Shown here: positions 27,522 to 36,891 of the stretch, piece after piece
How positions within the stretch are numbered: position 1 is the first letter of the stretch
Layout: each line of letters begins with the position of its first letter
Assembly (NCBI RefSeq): GCF_014635045.1
Contig: NZ_BMCF01000005.1
Location: forward strand, 59,273-123,272
From: Staphylococcus nepalensis
GTDB lineage: Bacteria > Bacillota > Bacilli > Staphylococcales > Staphylococcaceae
Reading direction: 5' to 3'
Length of the DNA stretch: 64,000 bases
Program-made: the position numbers and the translations under genes
The notes under the pieces: model-generated
The model's database searches: none
Told to the model about the DNA's origin: nothing
The model's input: the letters and a program-made list of their open reading frames with translations, nothing else

Positions 27522-27990
27522 TTCGATGTATTATATTTCCATTTTAAAAAACTAGCAAAAATAAAGCGCACCATTAATGCAATGGTTGATACTAAGAGAC
27601 CTGCATGATAACCAATTATCGCTTGTTCCGATTGCATTGAAATACGATTGGTCACTGTAGCTACAACTATTGCAACGAAGGCTGTACCGAATCCAGACCC
27701 TATGTTTTCAATCATATTTATACTCACACCTGCTGCTGGTAACTACTTATTTTTCAAATCATAATAAGTACTTGTCGTTAACGTTAGCGTCGCCTCTCCG
27801 ACCGCTCATCCTCTTACGAACAATATTAATCCAAGTCAAATTATCGACGTATCACCATTAATAAATATAAACGGAATCGAAACTAATAATGAGAGTAGCG
27901 AAGCAACCATTACCACTAATTTTGCCCCGAATTGATCTGTAAAACATTCAATGAGCGGGCGTGTAACTAACATATATATTAACTTAGAAT
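27518..27990 (-). pseudogene. Decayed MFS multidrug-type transporter
   Basis: Fragments in different minus-strand frames belong to one MFS protein. Near 27980-27840 is VTRPLIECFTDQFGAK followed by a hydrophobic helix and an in-frame stop. A short unreadable stretch follows. Then GVSINMIENIGSGFGTA and a last helix end in FLKWKYNTSN (27518-27727). The first half of the protein is missing. At least one stop, frameshifts and a deletion make it non-functional. The intact family would be about 450 residues (DHA2-like). Confidence 0.7.
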
Positions 27991-28020
27991 GGCTCCTTAT
28001 TTATTAAAACAAATACATCA

Positions 28021-29184
28021 TCAATATAGTATAATTCCAAATATTAATCCCAATATGACAACTCCCCATGAAGGGCATTTATAATACATAAGTAAGATGA
28101 ATAACACACTTGCTAACGCAAAGTCTAATTCTGTATTAATTGTCGATTTCCAAATCGGATTGTAAAAAGCTGCAATTAATATACCGACTACACCAGCGCT
28201 AATCCCTTTTAAAAACGCGTTTACATAGACATTGGATTTGATACTATCCCAAAAAGGTAATACGCCATATAACAATAAAAATGCTGGTAAAAAAATAGCA
28301 AATGTCGCTAATACCCCCCCTACTATGCCTTCTATTGAAGTGCCAATATAAGTAGCAAATGTAAATAATGGACCCGGAACACCTTGTGCTGCCGCATAAC
28401 CAGTTATAAATTGTTCAGAAGAAATAAGGTTTTGTGGTACAAACTCACTTTCTAACAATGGTAAAACGACATGTCCGCCCCCAAAAACCAATGCGCCAGA
28501 ACGAAAGAAACTATCCATCATTTGAACCCATACATTAGTGGTTATAGAACTTAAAATAGGTAAAGTAATAAGTAACGAAAAAAACAATAAAAGTGATATC
28601 ACACCTATGCTTTTAGGAACCAAAAACAGCTTATCTCTTTTCCCTACATTACTGTCATCTTTACTTTTTAAGAAAAATGCGCCGTATAATCCTGTGAAAA
28701 TCAACGCAATAACTTGAATGTATACACTATGGATGAGCAACGTAAGCAGTAAGACAAATAATGCTAACGTGATGGTTGTTTTAGTATTCGTTAATTTCTT
28801 CCCCATGCCAATAATAGCTTGAGCCACAATAGCGACAGCAACCAATTTCAAACCTTGAATCCATGAAAAAGTAGTTTGACTATTTGTAAAAACAAGCACA
28901 AATACCATTAACATAACTGCAGATGGGAGCGTAAACCCTATAAAAGAGATAAAACCGCCAATCATACCCCCTCTAATCGTCCCTATACCTATACCAACTT
29001 GACTGCTAGCTGGCCCCGGCAAAAACTGACATAACACGACTAGCTCAGAGTATTCTTGTTCATTTAACCATTGCTTCTTTTTAACATATTCATCATAAAA
29101 ATATCCTAGATGGGCTGTTGGCCCACCAAAAGATATGAAACCAAGTTTAAAAGCCACAATAAAAATCTTGAAATAGTTAGACAT
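28021..29184 (-). CDS. chrA: Chromate transporter family protein (ChrA)
   Basis: 387-residue membrane protein with the two homologous CHR domains. The first contains FGGPTAHLGYFYDEYV (near 20-35) and LCQFLPGPASSQVGIGIG, and the second contains FGGGHVVLPLLESEFV and AAQGVPGPLFTFA. The family expels chromate or moves related anions. It follows padR by 11 bases and is presumably controlled by it. The true physiological substrate is uncertain. Confidence 0.88.
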   Translation of the reverse strand: MSNYFKIFIVAFKLGFISFGGPTAHLGYFYDEYVKKKQWLNEQEYSELVVLCQFLPGPASSQVGIGIGTIRGGMIGGFISFIGFTLPSAVMLMVFVLVFTNSQTTFSWIQGLKLVAVAIVAQAIIGMGKKLTNTKTTITLALFVLLLTLLIHSVYIQVIALIFTGLYGAFFLKSKDDSNVGKRDKLFLVPKSIGVISLLLFFSLLITLPILSSITTNVWVQMMDSFFRSGALVFGGGHVVLPLLESEFVPQNLISSEQFITGYAAAQGVPGPLFTFATYIGTSIEGIVGGVLATFAIFLPAFLLLYGVLPFWDSIKSNVYVNAFLKGISAGVVGILIAAFYNPIWKSTINTELDFALASVLFILLMYYKCPSWGVVILGLIFGIILY

Positions 29185-29195
29185 TTTAAGTCTCC

Positions 29196-29498
29196 TTAAA
29201 CTTCATTTATCAGCTCATTTAGTTTTTGCTTTGTTTCAGTTAAAAAAGTTTCTCCACTAACAGTAATAGTATAGTACTTTCGCTGTTTACCATTAATAGT
29301 TCTATGCTCGCTTTTCAACAAATCTTCTTCTTCCATTGTATGAAAAATTGGGTATAGCGTGCCTGGGCTCATATGATAACCATGCGCTTCTAATTCATTA
29401 ATCATCCAAGAACCATAGATAGGAGCTTCTTTAGCATGATGCAATATATGAATATAGATAAAACCTAAAAATACTTTTCGTTTAATTTTATGTTCCAA
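29196..29498 (-). CDS. PadR family transcriptional regulator
   Basis: 100-residue winged-helix repressor with the PadR motif ELEAHGYHMSPGTLYPIFHTMEEE split over recognition helix and turn, then RKYYTITVSGE as the wing. It starts at TTG behind AAAGGGG. First gene of a two-gene operon with chrA, with a dyad operator over its own promoter, indicating autoregulation. The ligand is unknown; chromate itself is not implied by sequence. Confidence 0.85.
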   Translation of the reverse strand: MEHKIKRKVFLGFIYIHILHHAKEAPIYGSWMINELEAHGYHMSPGTLYPIFHTMEEEDLLKSEHRTINGKQRKYYTITVSGETFLTETKQKLNELINEV

Positions 29499-29516
29499 TT
29501 AATTACCCCTTTCATT

Positions 29517-29572
29517 AAAATCGGAATTCGATATCTGTTTTCGATTTTATATTATCTCTACTTTTTCGTCAA
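29517..29572 (-). promoter_or_regulatory. padR-chrA promoter and dyad operator
   Basis: Minus strand: -35 TTGACG (29572-29567), 17-base spacer, -10 TAAAAT (29549-29544). A perfect 7-bp inverted repeat AAAATCG/CGATTTT (29517-29523, 29542-29548) overlaps the -10 and start point, suiting a PadR repressor. Confidence 0.65.
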
Positions 29573-29585
29573 TTTTAAACTCACA

Positions 29586-29638
29586 ATAAAAAAAGCGCCT
29601 TTCCATATTCGTATATCTTGCGAATATGGAAAGGCGCT
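29586..29638 (-). terminator. Terminator of the APC permease
   Basis: A perfect 18-bp stem (29594-29611 with 29621-29638) with a nine-base loop, followed on the minus strand by TTTTTTATT. Confidence 0.9.
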
Positions 29639-29716
29639 ACTTTATTTTATATCATTTTAAAAATATTATCTTTAATAAGATATATGTTTCTTTCATAATT
29701 TACTTTTTAAGTTTGT

Positions 29717-31204
29717 CTAACTTTTTGATTCACTTGTTTTATTTTCATTAATAAGATCTACTACTTCATCTTCTGAACGGTTTAAGATAAGTTTACTTAA
29801 TTTATCATTATCCATTTGTTTTAATTTTGGATAACGAACAATGAAAAAGATTAATCCTATAATTAACCAACTGAACAACGCGATATATGATGGCATTGAT
29901 AAACCAGCTGGTGAACTTGGAATGAGTAGCAATAATAAGAAAATAAATGACACAAACGTACCTAAGATTGCTAATGTTTTATATACTGGCCCGTAAGTAT
30001 TGCTTGTTTTATCATAACTAAATAATCGTGCGGCTGATAGACAAGTGATAAAGTATGCAATCGATACACCAGTAGATGACATATCAACAATCCATGTTAA
30101 AGCTGTGCGGCCTAACCACGGCGCTATTAATGTAATTGCAACTAAGAAAATAATAGCGACATAAGGTGTTTTATATTTACTGTGTAATTTACTAAATACT
30201 GACGGCATAATACCAGAACGTCCCATTGAGAACAATAGACGACTTGAACTCATTAAAAATCCATTTAATCCAGTGAAAATACCCATAATAATAGCAATCG
30301 ATAAAATTGCTAGACCTATATAGCCAAATGCGCCACTTGTTACAGCGCCTGTTAACCACAGTTGGCCATTCAAACCATTCGCTGAGCTACTTAACCATCC
30401 TGTATACAGAATCATGAGTACATATGTGATTGCTGCGGCTAACAAACTATATACGATTAATTTAAATGTTTTGTTTGGAGAAAAATCAAATTCTTCTGCA
30501 GTTTGTGGGATATTATCAAATCCTACATAAGCCCATGGCGCTACAGCGACAATCATAATAATAGATGTCATCCACCCTTTTTCTTTATTCGCTAATGGTT
30601 GTAAATTTTCTAAAGAGAAGTTACTACCAAAGAAAGAACCGAAAAATAATATTAAGACTGTAATCACCAATGCTACACAGAAATAAAATTGTAGTGATCC
30701 TGAGATACTTGTACCTTTAATTGCAATAAACATAAATATAACTAATAATAATGATGCAATTAATATTTCCGTGATATAGACATCCCATCCTGCAATGGTA
30801 TACAGTTTACCTGTTTCTAAAATATCAGGTAATAAGAATTTAATTAATAAACTAAATGCAGTTGCGTTTAAAGCTACTACACATATATAACCAAAAGTTA
30901 AAAACCATGATGAGAAAAAACTAACATATCTACCAAAACCTAAAAAGCTAAATGCGAAAGCGCCCCCTGAAACTGGAAAACGTTCAACGAGTGCTCCATA
31001 ACTGACCGCAATTAAAATCATTAGTAAGGCGCCAATAACGATACCAATAGCAGCGGGAATAGGGCCAGATTGACCAATCCAATCACCAGGTAAAATAAAT
31101 GCGCCCCAACCAATACATGAGCCATAAGCAATTGCCCATACAAATTTCTCAGATAAGTTTTGTTTTAAATCTCCTCTATCTACTTTCCTATCATTTTTTC
31201 CCAT
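29717..31204 (-). CDS. APC superfamily amino acid permease
   Basis: 495-residue permease with about 12 membrane helices. The first helix carries the substrate-binding loop GSCIGWGAFILPGDW (near 29-43). Further APC marks are PVSGGAFAFSFLGFGRY and APWAYVGFDNIPQTAEEF. The charged C-terminal tail (about 50 residues) is cytoplasmic. It is transcribed alone between a good promoter and a strong terminator. Substrate is unknown; an amino acid or amine is expected. Confidence 0.88.
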   Translation of the reverse strand: MGKNDRKVDRGDLKQNLSEKFVWAIAYGSCIGWGAFILPGDWIGQSGPIPAAIGIVIGALLMILIAVSYGALVERFPVSGGAFAFSFLGFGRYVSFFSSWFLTFGYICVVALNATAFSLLIKFLLPDILETGKLYTIAGWDVYITEILIASLLLVIFMFIAIKGTSISGSLQFYFCVALVITVLILFFGSFFGSNFSLENLQPLANKEKGWMTSIIMIVAVAPWAYVGFDNIPQTAEEFDFSPNKTFKLIVYSLLAAAITYVLMILYTGWLSSSANGLNGQLWLTGAVTSGAFGYIGLAILSIAIIMGIFTGLNGFLMSSSRLLFSMGRSGIMPSVFSKLHSKYKTPYVAIIFLVAITLIAPWLGRTALTWIVDMSSTGVSIAYFITCLSAARLFSYDKTSNTYGPVYKTLAILGTFVSFIFLLLLLIPSSPAGLSMPSYIALFSWLIIGLIFFIVRYPKLKQMDNDKLSKLILNRSEDEVVDLINENKTSESKS

Positions 31205-31229
31205 AAATAAAATTCACCTCATGGATTGT

Positions 31230-31259
31230 ATTATACCCCTAAGATGAATTCTATAACAA
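31230..31259 (-). promoter_or_regulatory. Promoter of the APC permease
   Basis: Minus strand: -35 TTGTTA (31259-31254), 18-base spacer, -10 TATAAT (31235-31230), 25 bases before the ATG. Confidence 0.7.
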
Positions 31260-31267
31260 TTATAAAT

Positions 31268-31630
31268 TTATATTTTAAATGTACCTATAACTAACATCAA
31301 CCAACCTACGATAAATAAAACGCCGCCAATTGGTGTAATTGCGCCAAGTATACGAATTTGCGTTAGCGCTAAAATATAAAGTGAACCACTAAAAAATACA
31401 ATACCTAAAAATAAAAGCCAACCTGCCCAATTTACATTGATTGATGTTGTACCGCTAATAACGCCGATCAATAATAAACCAAGACCATGATACATTTGAT
31501 AAGTTGTTGCCTTTTCCCATACAGATAAATATTTGTCTGAAAGTTTCCCTTCCAAACCGTGCGCCCCAAAAGCACCAGTACCAACTGCCATTAAAGCATT
31601 TAAAGCACCTAAAATAATGAATATTTTCAT
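31268..31630 (-). CDS. DUF423 membrane protein (YwdK-like)
   Basis: 120-residue protein with four hydrophobic helices of the DUF423 family, marked by [10 protein letters not shown] near the N-terminus and the closing helix [13 protein letters not shown]. The frame opens at TTG 31633; the adjacent ATG at 31630 has AAGGGT eight bases upstream. Last of the ung-ywdI-ywdK run, an arrangement also found in B. subtilis. Function is unknown. Confidence 0.85.
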   Translation of the reverse strand: MKIFIILGALNALMAVGTGAFGAHGLEGKLSDKYLSVWEKATTYQMYHGLGLLLIGVISGTTSINVNWAGWLLFLGIVFFSGSLYILALTQIRILGAITPIGGVLFIVGWLMLVIGTFKI

Positions 31631-31654
31631 CAAAATGGACCCTTCCTTCCTTTA

Positions 31655-32026
31655 CTAAAAATCAAAAATTGAATCACCATTACCAATTTCATCATCGGTG
31701 ACTAACTTATTGGTATTTAATGAATGCTTATTATGTGTATTTTGAGCTGAGGATTGAGACACCTTTCCTCCCATCGCTTTTATTTCTTCAGGTGAAATAT
31801 CTTGTTTTTTGCCAGACGCATGTTGCGTTACATTTCGTGCTGATTGAAATGATGAAGACAGCGAATACGTGTTGTCTCTATAGTGTTGCTTACTATTTGA
31901 ACTAGTCACTAACGACGTTAGTGTGTGTATCGCATAAATATGCTTTTCAAATTCTGCGTCGTTCTTAGCTTCATCTGCTTGAACTAATTCTTGTTCAATA
32001 AGTTGAACAATTTTATCTTTTTCCAT
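31655..32026 (-). CDS. DUF5327 / YwdI-like protein
   Basis: 123-residue soluble acidic protein. The N-terminal helix (VQLIEQELVQADEAKNDAEF) is likely coiled coil, and the rest is Ser/Asn-rich and probably disordered. It sits four bases after ung, like B. subtilis ywdI. There is no catalytic motif and the role is unknown. The ribosome-binding site is weak, consistent with coupling to ung. Confidence 0.75.
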   Translation of the reverse strand: MEKDKIVQLIEQELVQADEAKNDAEFEKHIYAIHTLTSLVTSSNSKQHYRDNTYSLSSSFQSARNVTQHASGKKQDISPEEIKAMGGKVSQSSAQNTHNKHSLNTNKLVTDDEIGNGDSIFDF

Positions 32027-32030
32027 TTAT

Positions 32031-32687
32031 TTATGACCCGCTTTCACACCAATTTACTGGTTCAATACCATTTTTTTGTAAATATGAATTTGCTAAAGAG
32101 TATGGCTTTGAACCAAAGAAACCACGATATGCAGACAACGGACTCGGATGTGGTGATTTAATGATATGATGCTTAGAGGTGTCAATGAGTTTAACTTTTT
32201 GTTGAGCTGGCTTTCCCCATAAAATAAACACAACATTTTTCAAATTTTCCGAAACCATTTTAATGACTTCGTCCGTAAAAATTTCCCACCCGATATTTCT
32301 ATGAGAATGAGCTTGTCCTTGTCGTACAGTTAAAACCGTATTTAATAATAAAACGCCTTCTCTAGCCCAATCTTGTAAATGTGGCGATTTACGAACACAT
32401 CCTATATCGTCTTCAAGTTCTTTATACATATTTCTCAATGATGGTGGAAATTTAGCGTTGGGCTGTACAGAAAACGCTAAACCGTGTGCTTGGTTAGGCC
32501 CGTGATAAGGGTCTTGACCCAAAATAACAATTTTCACTTTTTCAAAAGGCGTAAGATCAAATGCTTGATATATATTTTCTCTATCCGGATATACTGTTTC
32601 TGTAGTATATTCATTTTCTAAAAAATGATGCATTTCGCTAAAATCATGTTCCGTAGTTATTTTTTGAAAAACATCAGACCATTCCAT
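32031..32687 (-). CDS. ung: Uracil-DNA glycosylase
   Basis: 218-residue base-excision repair enzyme that removes uracil from DNA. The water-activating motif is [13 protein letters not shown] (near 65-77). The Leu-loop [13 protein letters not shown] lies near 190. [10 protein letters not shown] is also present. The frame runs upstream to 32795, but the ATG at 32687 has GAGGTGA eight bases upstream and gives the exact S. aureus length. Confidence 0.97.
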   Translation of the reverse strand: MEWSDVFQKITTEHDFSEMHHFLENEYTTETVYPDRENIYQAFDLTPFEKVKIVILGQDPYHGPNQAHGLAFSVQPNAKFPPSLRNMYKELEDDIGCVRKSPHLQDWAREGVLLLNTVLTVRQGQAHSHRNIGWEIFTDEVIKMVSENLKNVVFILWGKPAQQKVKLIDTSKHHIIKSPHPSPLSAYRGFFGSKPYSLANSYLQKNGIEPVNWCESGS

Positions 32688-32716
32688 ATAACACTTCACC
32701 TCGATTAATATAGTAA

Positions 32717-32764
32717 CATAAAGCACTACTTTCTCGCTTGCGGGATTAGTAGTGCTTATGCATG
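32717..32764 (-). repeat. Dispersed hairpin repeat, copy 1
   Basis: A stem of 10 bp (32721-32730 with 32749-32758) next to CATGCATAAG. The minus-strand sequence matches the element at 50755-50801, with paired changes in the stem. It lies in the leader of ung. Confidence 0.55.
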
Positions 32765-33003
32765 AGCTTCTGCTCAGGCCTTCCTTTAAACACATTCTGT
32801 AAGCAAGTACAGTAAAATTTATGCATCATTTGTAAGAAACTATACTTAATTACTTCCTATTTTAATATGCAAATAGAATGTATGCAAAATAATGTAATAA
32901 CTTACCCATAATGTTAATCCCAATACATTACAAACGTCGTTATTTAGAATAGTCGACAAACGTGATATGATATGATTAAAAGAAATTTTAGGAGTGAAAA
33001 TTC

Positions 33004-33834
33004 ATGGCATTGAAAAAAACATTAACCGTTGCAGGTTCAGACACAAGTGCTGGCGCAGGTATGCAAGCAGACTTAAAAACGTTCCAAGAGTTAGGAACTT
33101 ACGGTATTGTTGCCTTAACATCTATTGTCACAATGGACAAAGAATCTTGGTCTCATGATGTTACACCGATACCGTTTGACGTATTTGAAAAACAATTAGA
33201 AACAGCAATTTCAATTGGTCCAGATGCTGTGAAAACAGGGATGCTAGGAACACAAGAAATAATCAAACGCGCAGGAGAAGCATATGTAGAATCAGGCGCT
33301 AATTACTTTGTAGTCGACCCAGTTATGGTATGTAAAGGCGAAAACGAAGTCTTAAATCCGGGGAATACTGATGCTATGATTGAATATTTATTGCCAAAAG
33401 CGACAGTGGTGACACCAAATTTATTTGAAGCGGGCCAACTAGCAAATTTAGGTACACTAAAATCAATTGAAGATATGAAGAAAGCTGCTGAAATTATTCA
33501 TAACCAAGGTGCTAATCATGTAATCATTAAAGGCGGCAAAGCGTTAGATCAAGCCAAATCTTATGATTTATATTATGATGGTGAACATTTTTATCAATTA
33601 ACTACGGATATGTTCCAACAAAGTTATAATCACGGCGCTGGTTGTACATTTGCTGCTGCCACTACAGCGTATTTAGCAAATGGTAAATCTCCAAAAGAAG
33701 CGGTCATTGCTGCTAAAGCATTTGTTGCTTCTGCAATTAAAAACGGATGGAAAATGAATGATTTCGTCGGACCAGTAGATCACGGCGCTTATAACCGTAT
33801 TGAACATATAGACGTTGAAGTAACTGAAGTATAA
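33004..33834 (+). CDS. pdxK: Pyridoxal kinase (ThiD/PdxK type)
   Basis: 276-residue ribokinase-fold enzyme. The N-terminal GSDTSAGAGMQADLKTF (near 11-27), DPVMVCKGE, the phosphate loop NHGAGCTFAAA with the catalytic Cys, and the KGGKA motif mark the ThiD-like pyridoxal kinases of Gram-positives. The closest staphylococcal counterpart, beside ung, is annotated pdxK. Hydroxymethylpyrimidine phosphorylation is the alternative. The promoter is TTTAGA-N17-TATGAT (32943-32971). A strong terminator follows. Confidence 0.9.
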   Translation: MALKKTLTVAGSDTSAGAGMQADLKTFQELGTYGIVALTSIVTMDKESWSHDVTPIPFDVFEKQLETAISIGPDAVKTGMLGTQEIIKRAGEAYVESGANYFVVDPVMVCKGENEVLNPGNTDAMIEYLLPKATVVTPNLFEAGQLANLGTLKSIEDMKKAAEIIHNQGANHVIIKGGKALDQAKSYDLYYDGEHFYQLTTDMFQQSYNHGAGCTFAAATTAYLANGKSPKEAVIAAKAFVASAIKNGWKMNDFVGPVDHGAYNRIEHIDVEVTEV

Positions 33835-33850
33835 GTTCTCACGATAAGTA

Positions 33851-33897
33851 AAAAAAGCTGAAGCATGGTTATAACTAACGATGCTTCAGCTTTTTTT
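33851..33897 (+). terminator. pdxK terminator
   Basis: A perfect 16-bp stem AAAAAAGCTGAAGCAT with its complement (33881-33896), ending in seven T residues. Confidence 0.92.
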
Positions 33898-34118
33898 ATT
33901 GCTTCTTTCATCATACAGATTCAATCACAAATTTGTGAGAAGTGAGACTTTATATTTTTATTGTTCTCATTTACTGTCTACATCATCTTCATAGCTGAGA
34001 CATTATGGATATTCCTGTCCCTATTCAAACCGTAATTATTTATACTCGTTTGTAATGTAGATAAATAATTTTTTTCTCATATTTAATTAATATATTCAAA
34101 TGTTTCAGTCTCAAAACG

Positions 34119-34138
34119 AATCAGACTAATGTCTGATT
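34119..34138. repeat. Short perfect hairpin in the pdxK-ASCH gap
   Basis: AATCAGAC-TAAT-GTCTGATT, an 8-bp stem with a four-base loop, 48 bases before the TATAAT of the small gene at 34222. Purpose unknown. Confidence 0.4.
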
Positions 34139-34185
34139 TGAATTTGATACTACAGGCCCATGTTATTTTTTAGTATTTCTATTAT

Positions 34186-34191
34186 TATAAT
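34186..34191 (+). promoter_or_regulatory. -10 box for the 56-residue protein
   Basis: A consensus TATAAT 31 bases before the ATG of the small gene. The -35 position reads TTATTT (weak). Confidence 0.45.
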
Positions 34192-34221
34192 AAGTGTAGA
34201 GAGACAAGGAGGTATGACATC

Positions 34222-34392
34222 ATGATTATCTACAAACAGTCTTTTGAAAATGGTAACCCTATATATGAAATTATCACCAAGACTTTTAAAACGATTTCTG
34301 TTAAATGCGATGAAAATTTCAGCAAAAATGAATTATATAACTTACTCTCTCTACTTGAAGGTGATATCGATAACTTAGCATTAGGTTATTAA
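34222..34392 (+). CDS. Small protein of 56 residues, unknown function
   Basis: The product begins MIIYKQSFENGN and ends LLEGDIDNLALGY. The ribosome-binding site is excellent: AAGGAGG nine bases before the ATG, and a consensus TATAAT lies upstream. The sequence alternates polar and hydrophobic residues, with KTFKTISVKCDENFS in the middle. There is no signal peptide or membrane helix. It is shorter than common ORF cut-offs and easily missed. I do not recognise the family. Confidence 0.7.
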   Translation: MIIYKQSFENGNPIYEIITKTFKTISVKCDENFSKNELYNLLSLLEGDIDNLALGY

Positions 34393-34559
34393 TCACATTT
34401 CAATACATCGATGATTAAACAGAAATAGAAGCGCAAGCCCAAGACTAAAATTCAGAAGAAACAGAACAATGAACTCCCCTTTAGAAATATGAATCATGTA
34501 TATGTAACTGTCCCATTATATATATATGAAGTAACACATCCCTTATAAACACTCACCCA

Positions 34560-34644
34560 GAAGCGGCACATAGTTAGGCAAAGATTGTCCCCTTTGCTTG
34601 CTTGGAGAGCAAACTCGAAGCTACCCTAACTATTGTGCCGCTTC
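34560..34644. repeat. 85-base structured inverted repeat
   Basis: A 19-bp outer stem with one bulge (34560-34578 with 34625-34644) encloses a loop with two further stems, GCAAAG/CTTTGC (34578-34597) and TTGCT/AGCAA. It abuts the 3' end of the ASCH gene but has no T-tract, so it is not a standard terminator. It could be a small structured RNA or a miniature mobile repeat. Confidence 0.55.
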
Positions 34645-34646
34645 AC

Positions 34647-35087
34647 TTATACGTATAAAACTTTAAATTCTTCACATACCATTATTTCAGATTCATCAAA
34701 ATTCAAACCTAATGACTGATAATAAGGTTCAAAAAATGCAATATGCGCTTTTTTCCAATAATTTAAGGATTTATCTCCCTCCCCTTCGAGATATGCATGA
34801 CGTTCAGAAACTTCATTAAATGGCACTTGGTATATATGTGTAATTTCTATAATACATTGAGGTTCCCCAGCCTTATTTAGCACAATACTCACTTCTCCTA
34901 CTTGAGGTAGTTTTTCGTTTTCAACTCTATATGAGCTATATCCACTTGTTGTAGCAGTTTTTTCACCTTTTCTAACTAACGTTGCTAATTTATCTTCATC
35001 TACGCCAAACGACCATGCTTCATATGTTTTATTTTGATATTCTGGAAATAATTCAATAAATCCTTCCCAATATTGTTCTATAGTCAT
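34647..35087 (-). CDS. ASCH domain protein
   Basis: 146-residue protein with the ASCH fold (a PUA-like RNA-binding beta-barrel). Family landmarks are AWSFGVDEDKLATLV, the GEKTATTSGY motif near 57-66, and QVGEVSIVLNKAGEP. E. coli YqfB, an N4-acetylcytidine amidohydrolase, has this fold, but that activity is not shown here. Soluble, transcribed alone. AAAAGGGG precedes the ATG. Confidence 0.85.
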   Translation of the reverse strand: MTIEQYWEGFIELFPEYQNKTYEAWSFGVDEDKLATLVRKGEKTATTSGYSSYRVENEKLPQVGEVSIVLNKAGEPQCIIEITHIYQVPFNEVSERHAYLEGEGDKSLNYWKKAHIAFFEPYYQSLGLNFDESEIMVCEEFKVLYV

Positions 35088-35253
35088 GTTTTCTTCCCCT
35101 TTTATTATGTATGATTAATAATTTATTTAAAAATAACATAACAAAAAGTAGGACAAAAACCTAATTTTTAATGTAGACTTTTGTCCCTTTTATTCAAAAT
35201 ATTAAAAAAAATGATACGAACTATTTTATATCCACCCAAACATTTTTAATAAC

Positions 35254-35293
35254 AAAAAGTGAGACATTTAATTTATTATGCCTCACTTTTTTC
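35254..35293. terminator. Terminator of the ProP-type transporter
   Basis: AAAAAGTGAG pairs with CTCACTTTTT across 18 bases, with T-rich exits in both directions. A second hairpin (GGACAAAA/TTTTGTCC, 35152-35187) lies just beyond it on the minus strand. Confidence 0.75.
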
Positions 35294-35309
35294 TTTCATT
35301 TATATCAGT

Positions 35310-36722
35310 TTATTTATGTTTATCGTTTGCCCACCACAATGCTTCATTAGGGTGATTAGTGTAATAGTCGTGCGCTTCATCACTTTGTACATTGGGATAA
35401 GAGCCTTTCAGCGATTTACCAGCTGTACTGACATGTAACAACGAAATGACAATAACGCCCACTACACTCATTGCTGCTAAGTAATAAGCTGGCGAAAGCG
35501 GGTCTCCTGTTTTTGCAACTAGTGAAGATGCTATTAACGGTGTGGTGCCACCAAACAGTGAAACTGACACATTAAATGTTACTGCTAACGTTCTATACCT
35601 AATATGTGTGTAGAACATAGTTGGTAATGAACCCGGCATCGTTCCTTCATACGTAGATAAGAAAAAGCCTAAAATGAATATACCTAACACAATTAAGATT
35701 AATGAACTTGATTGAAACAGTGAAAATGCCACAGTGCTGAAAATAGCTGTACCAATTAATCCAATCAAGAAAACTTTTTTCTCTCCAATTCGATCTGCAA
35801 CCCTACCAAATGTTAAAGCTAATGGTATCATAAACGCCATAACAAGCGTTATAAGCACAGACACTGTTGTACTATCTAATTTAATAATCTGTTGTAAATA
35901 AGATGGCATATACGAAGTTACCATGTAATTCGTACAATTAAAGAATGCAACAGCTACGAAACACACAATAATATCTTTGTAATAATACCGTACAATGGTG
36001 AAGAGTCCAATATTATCACGCTTAGGTTGTGTTGCAATTTCATTTTCATATACAGGTGACTCTTCTAATTTTCTTCTTAAATAAAAACCAAATATACCTA
36101 AAAACAGTCCTAAAATAAATGGAATTCTCCAACCCCATGTTGTCATTTGTTCATCATTTAAAAAGAAAAATAGCAAGCCGCTTAAAACTGAAGCAGCGAT
36201 ATAACCAGATAGTGTACCGATTTCTAATCCTGAGCCAAGTGTATTTCTTGTTTTATCTGGTGAAGATTCTGCAACGTATACCATGGCACCTGCATACTCT
36301 CCGCCCGTAGAAAAACCTTGAAGTACCCTACCTAATAAAAGTAAAATGGGAGCCCAAACACCTATTTGATCATAAGTGGGTAATAAACCAATCAGCAATG
36401 TAGAAAATGCCATCATAATAATGGTTGTCGTCAAAACGACTTTCCTGCCAAATTTATCACCAATCATACCAAATATAATACCGCCTACAGGCCTTAATAA
36501 AAAAGCAATTGCAAATGTGGCAAATGTGAATATCGTTTTAAGTTGATCATTTTCGACTGAACTAAAAAAGTTTTGTCCTAAGATAACTGCTAAATAGGAA
36601 TAAAGTCCAAAATCGAACCATTCCATAGCATTACCTATGCCAGTCGCAAAAACAGTTTTTTTAGCGGTCCTGGGATTTACTTTGTTTATATTACGTTCAT
36701 CGAAATCCTTTTCATAATCCAT
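35310..36722 (-). CDS. proP: MFS transporter of the ProP/metabolite:H+ symporter family
   Basis: 470-residue permease with 12 membrane helices. MHS-family signatures are [18 protein letters not shown] (near 28-45), [18 protein letters not shown] (near 77-94) and [13 protein letters not shown]. The staphylococcal counterpart is annotated proP. An osmolyte or organic acid is the expected cargo, but substrate assignment from sequence is weak. The C-terminal tail is cytoplasmic. The ATG is behind AAGGGAG. Not in an operon. Confidence 0.87.
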   Translation of the reverse strand: MDYEKDFDERNINKVNPRTAKKTVFATGIGNAMEWFDFGLYSYLAVILGQNFFSSVENDQLKTIFTFATFAIAFLLRPVGGIIFGMIGDKFGRKVVLTTTIIMMAFSTLLIGLLPTYDQIGVWAPILLLLGRVLQGFSTGGEYAGAMVYVAESSPDKTRNTLGSGLEIGTLSGYIAASVLSGLLFFFLNDEQMTTWGWRIPFILGLFLGIFGFYLRRKLEESPVYENEIATQPKRDNIGLFTIVRYYYKDIIVCFVAVAFFNCTNYMVTSYMPSYLQQIIKLDSTTVSVLITLVMAFMIPLALTFGRVADRIGEKKVFLIGLIGTAIFSTVAFSLFQSSSLILIVLGIFILGFFLSTYEGTMPGSLPTMFYTHIRYRTLAVTFNVSVSLFGGTTPLIASSLVAKTGDPLSPAYYLAAMSVVGVIVISLLHVSTAGKSLKGSYPNVQSDEAHDYYTNHPNEALWWANDKHK

Positions 36723-36891
36723 GACTATGTCACTCCCTTAACATGTTAACTTATTATACTTAGTTAAGTGAGTATGTCAAATTGATTCATAGTTTTTTAT
36801 TTTCAATTTTTAATTTTTATACAAAAATCGGAAACATCTTTTAAAATAATAAAATTTATTTTATCCTTAAATTTTTTATCATTTTCTATAA

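Noticed and set aside
28021..29184. chrA as proof of chromate resistance
   Set aside because: The family transports several anions and its regulator gives no ligand information, so the phenotype cannot be claimed.
34560..34644. Multi-stem element as a tRNA gene
   Set aside because: The outer stem is 19 bp and no T-loop (TTC) or anticodon arm geometry fits.
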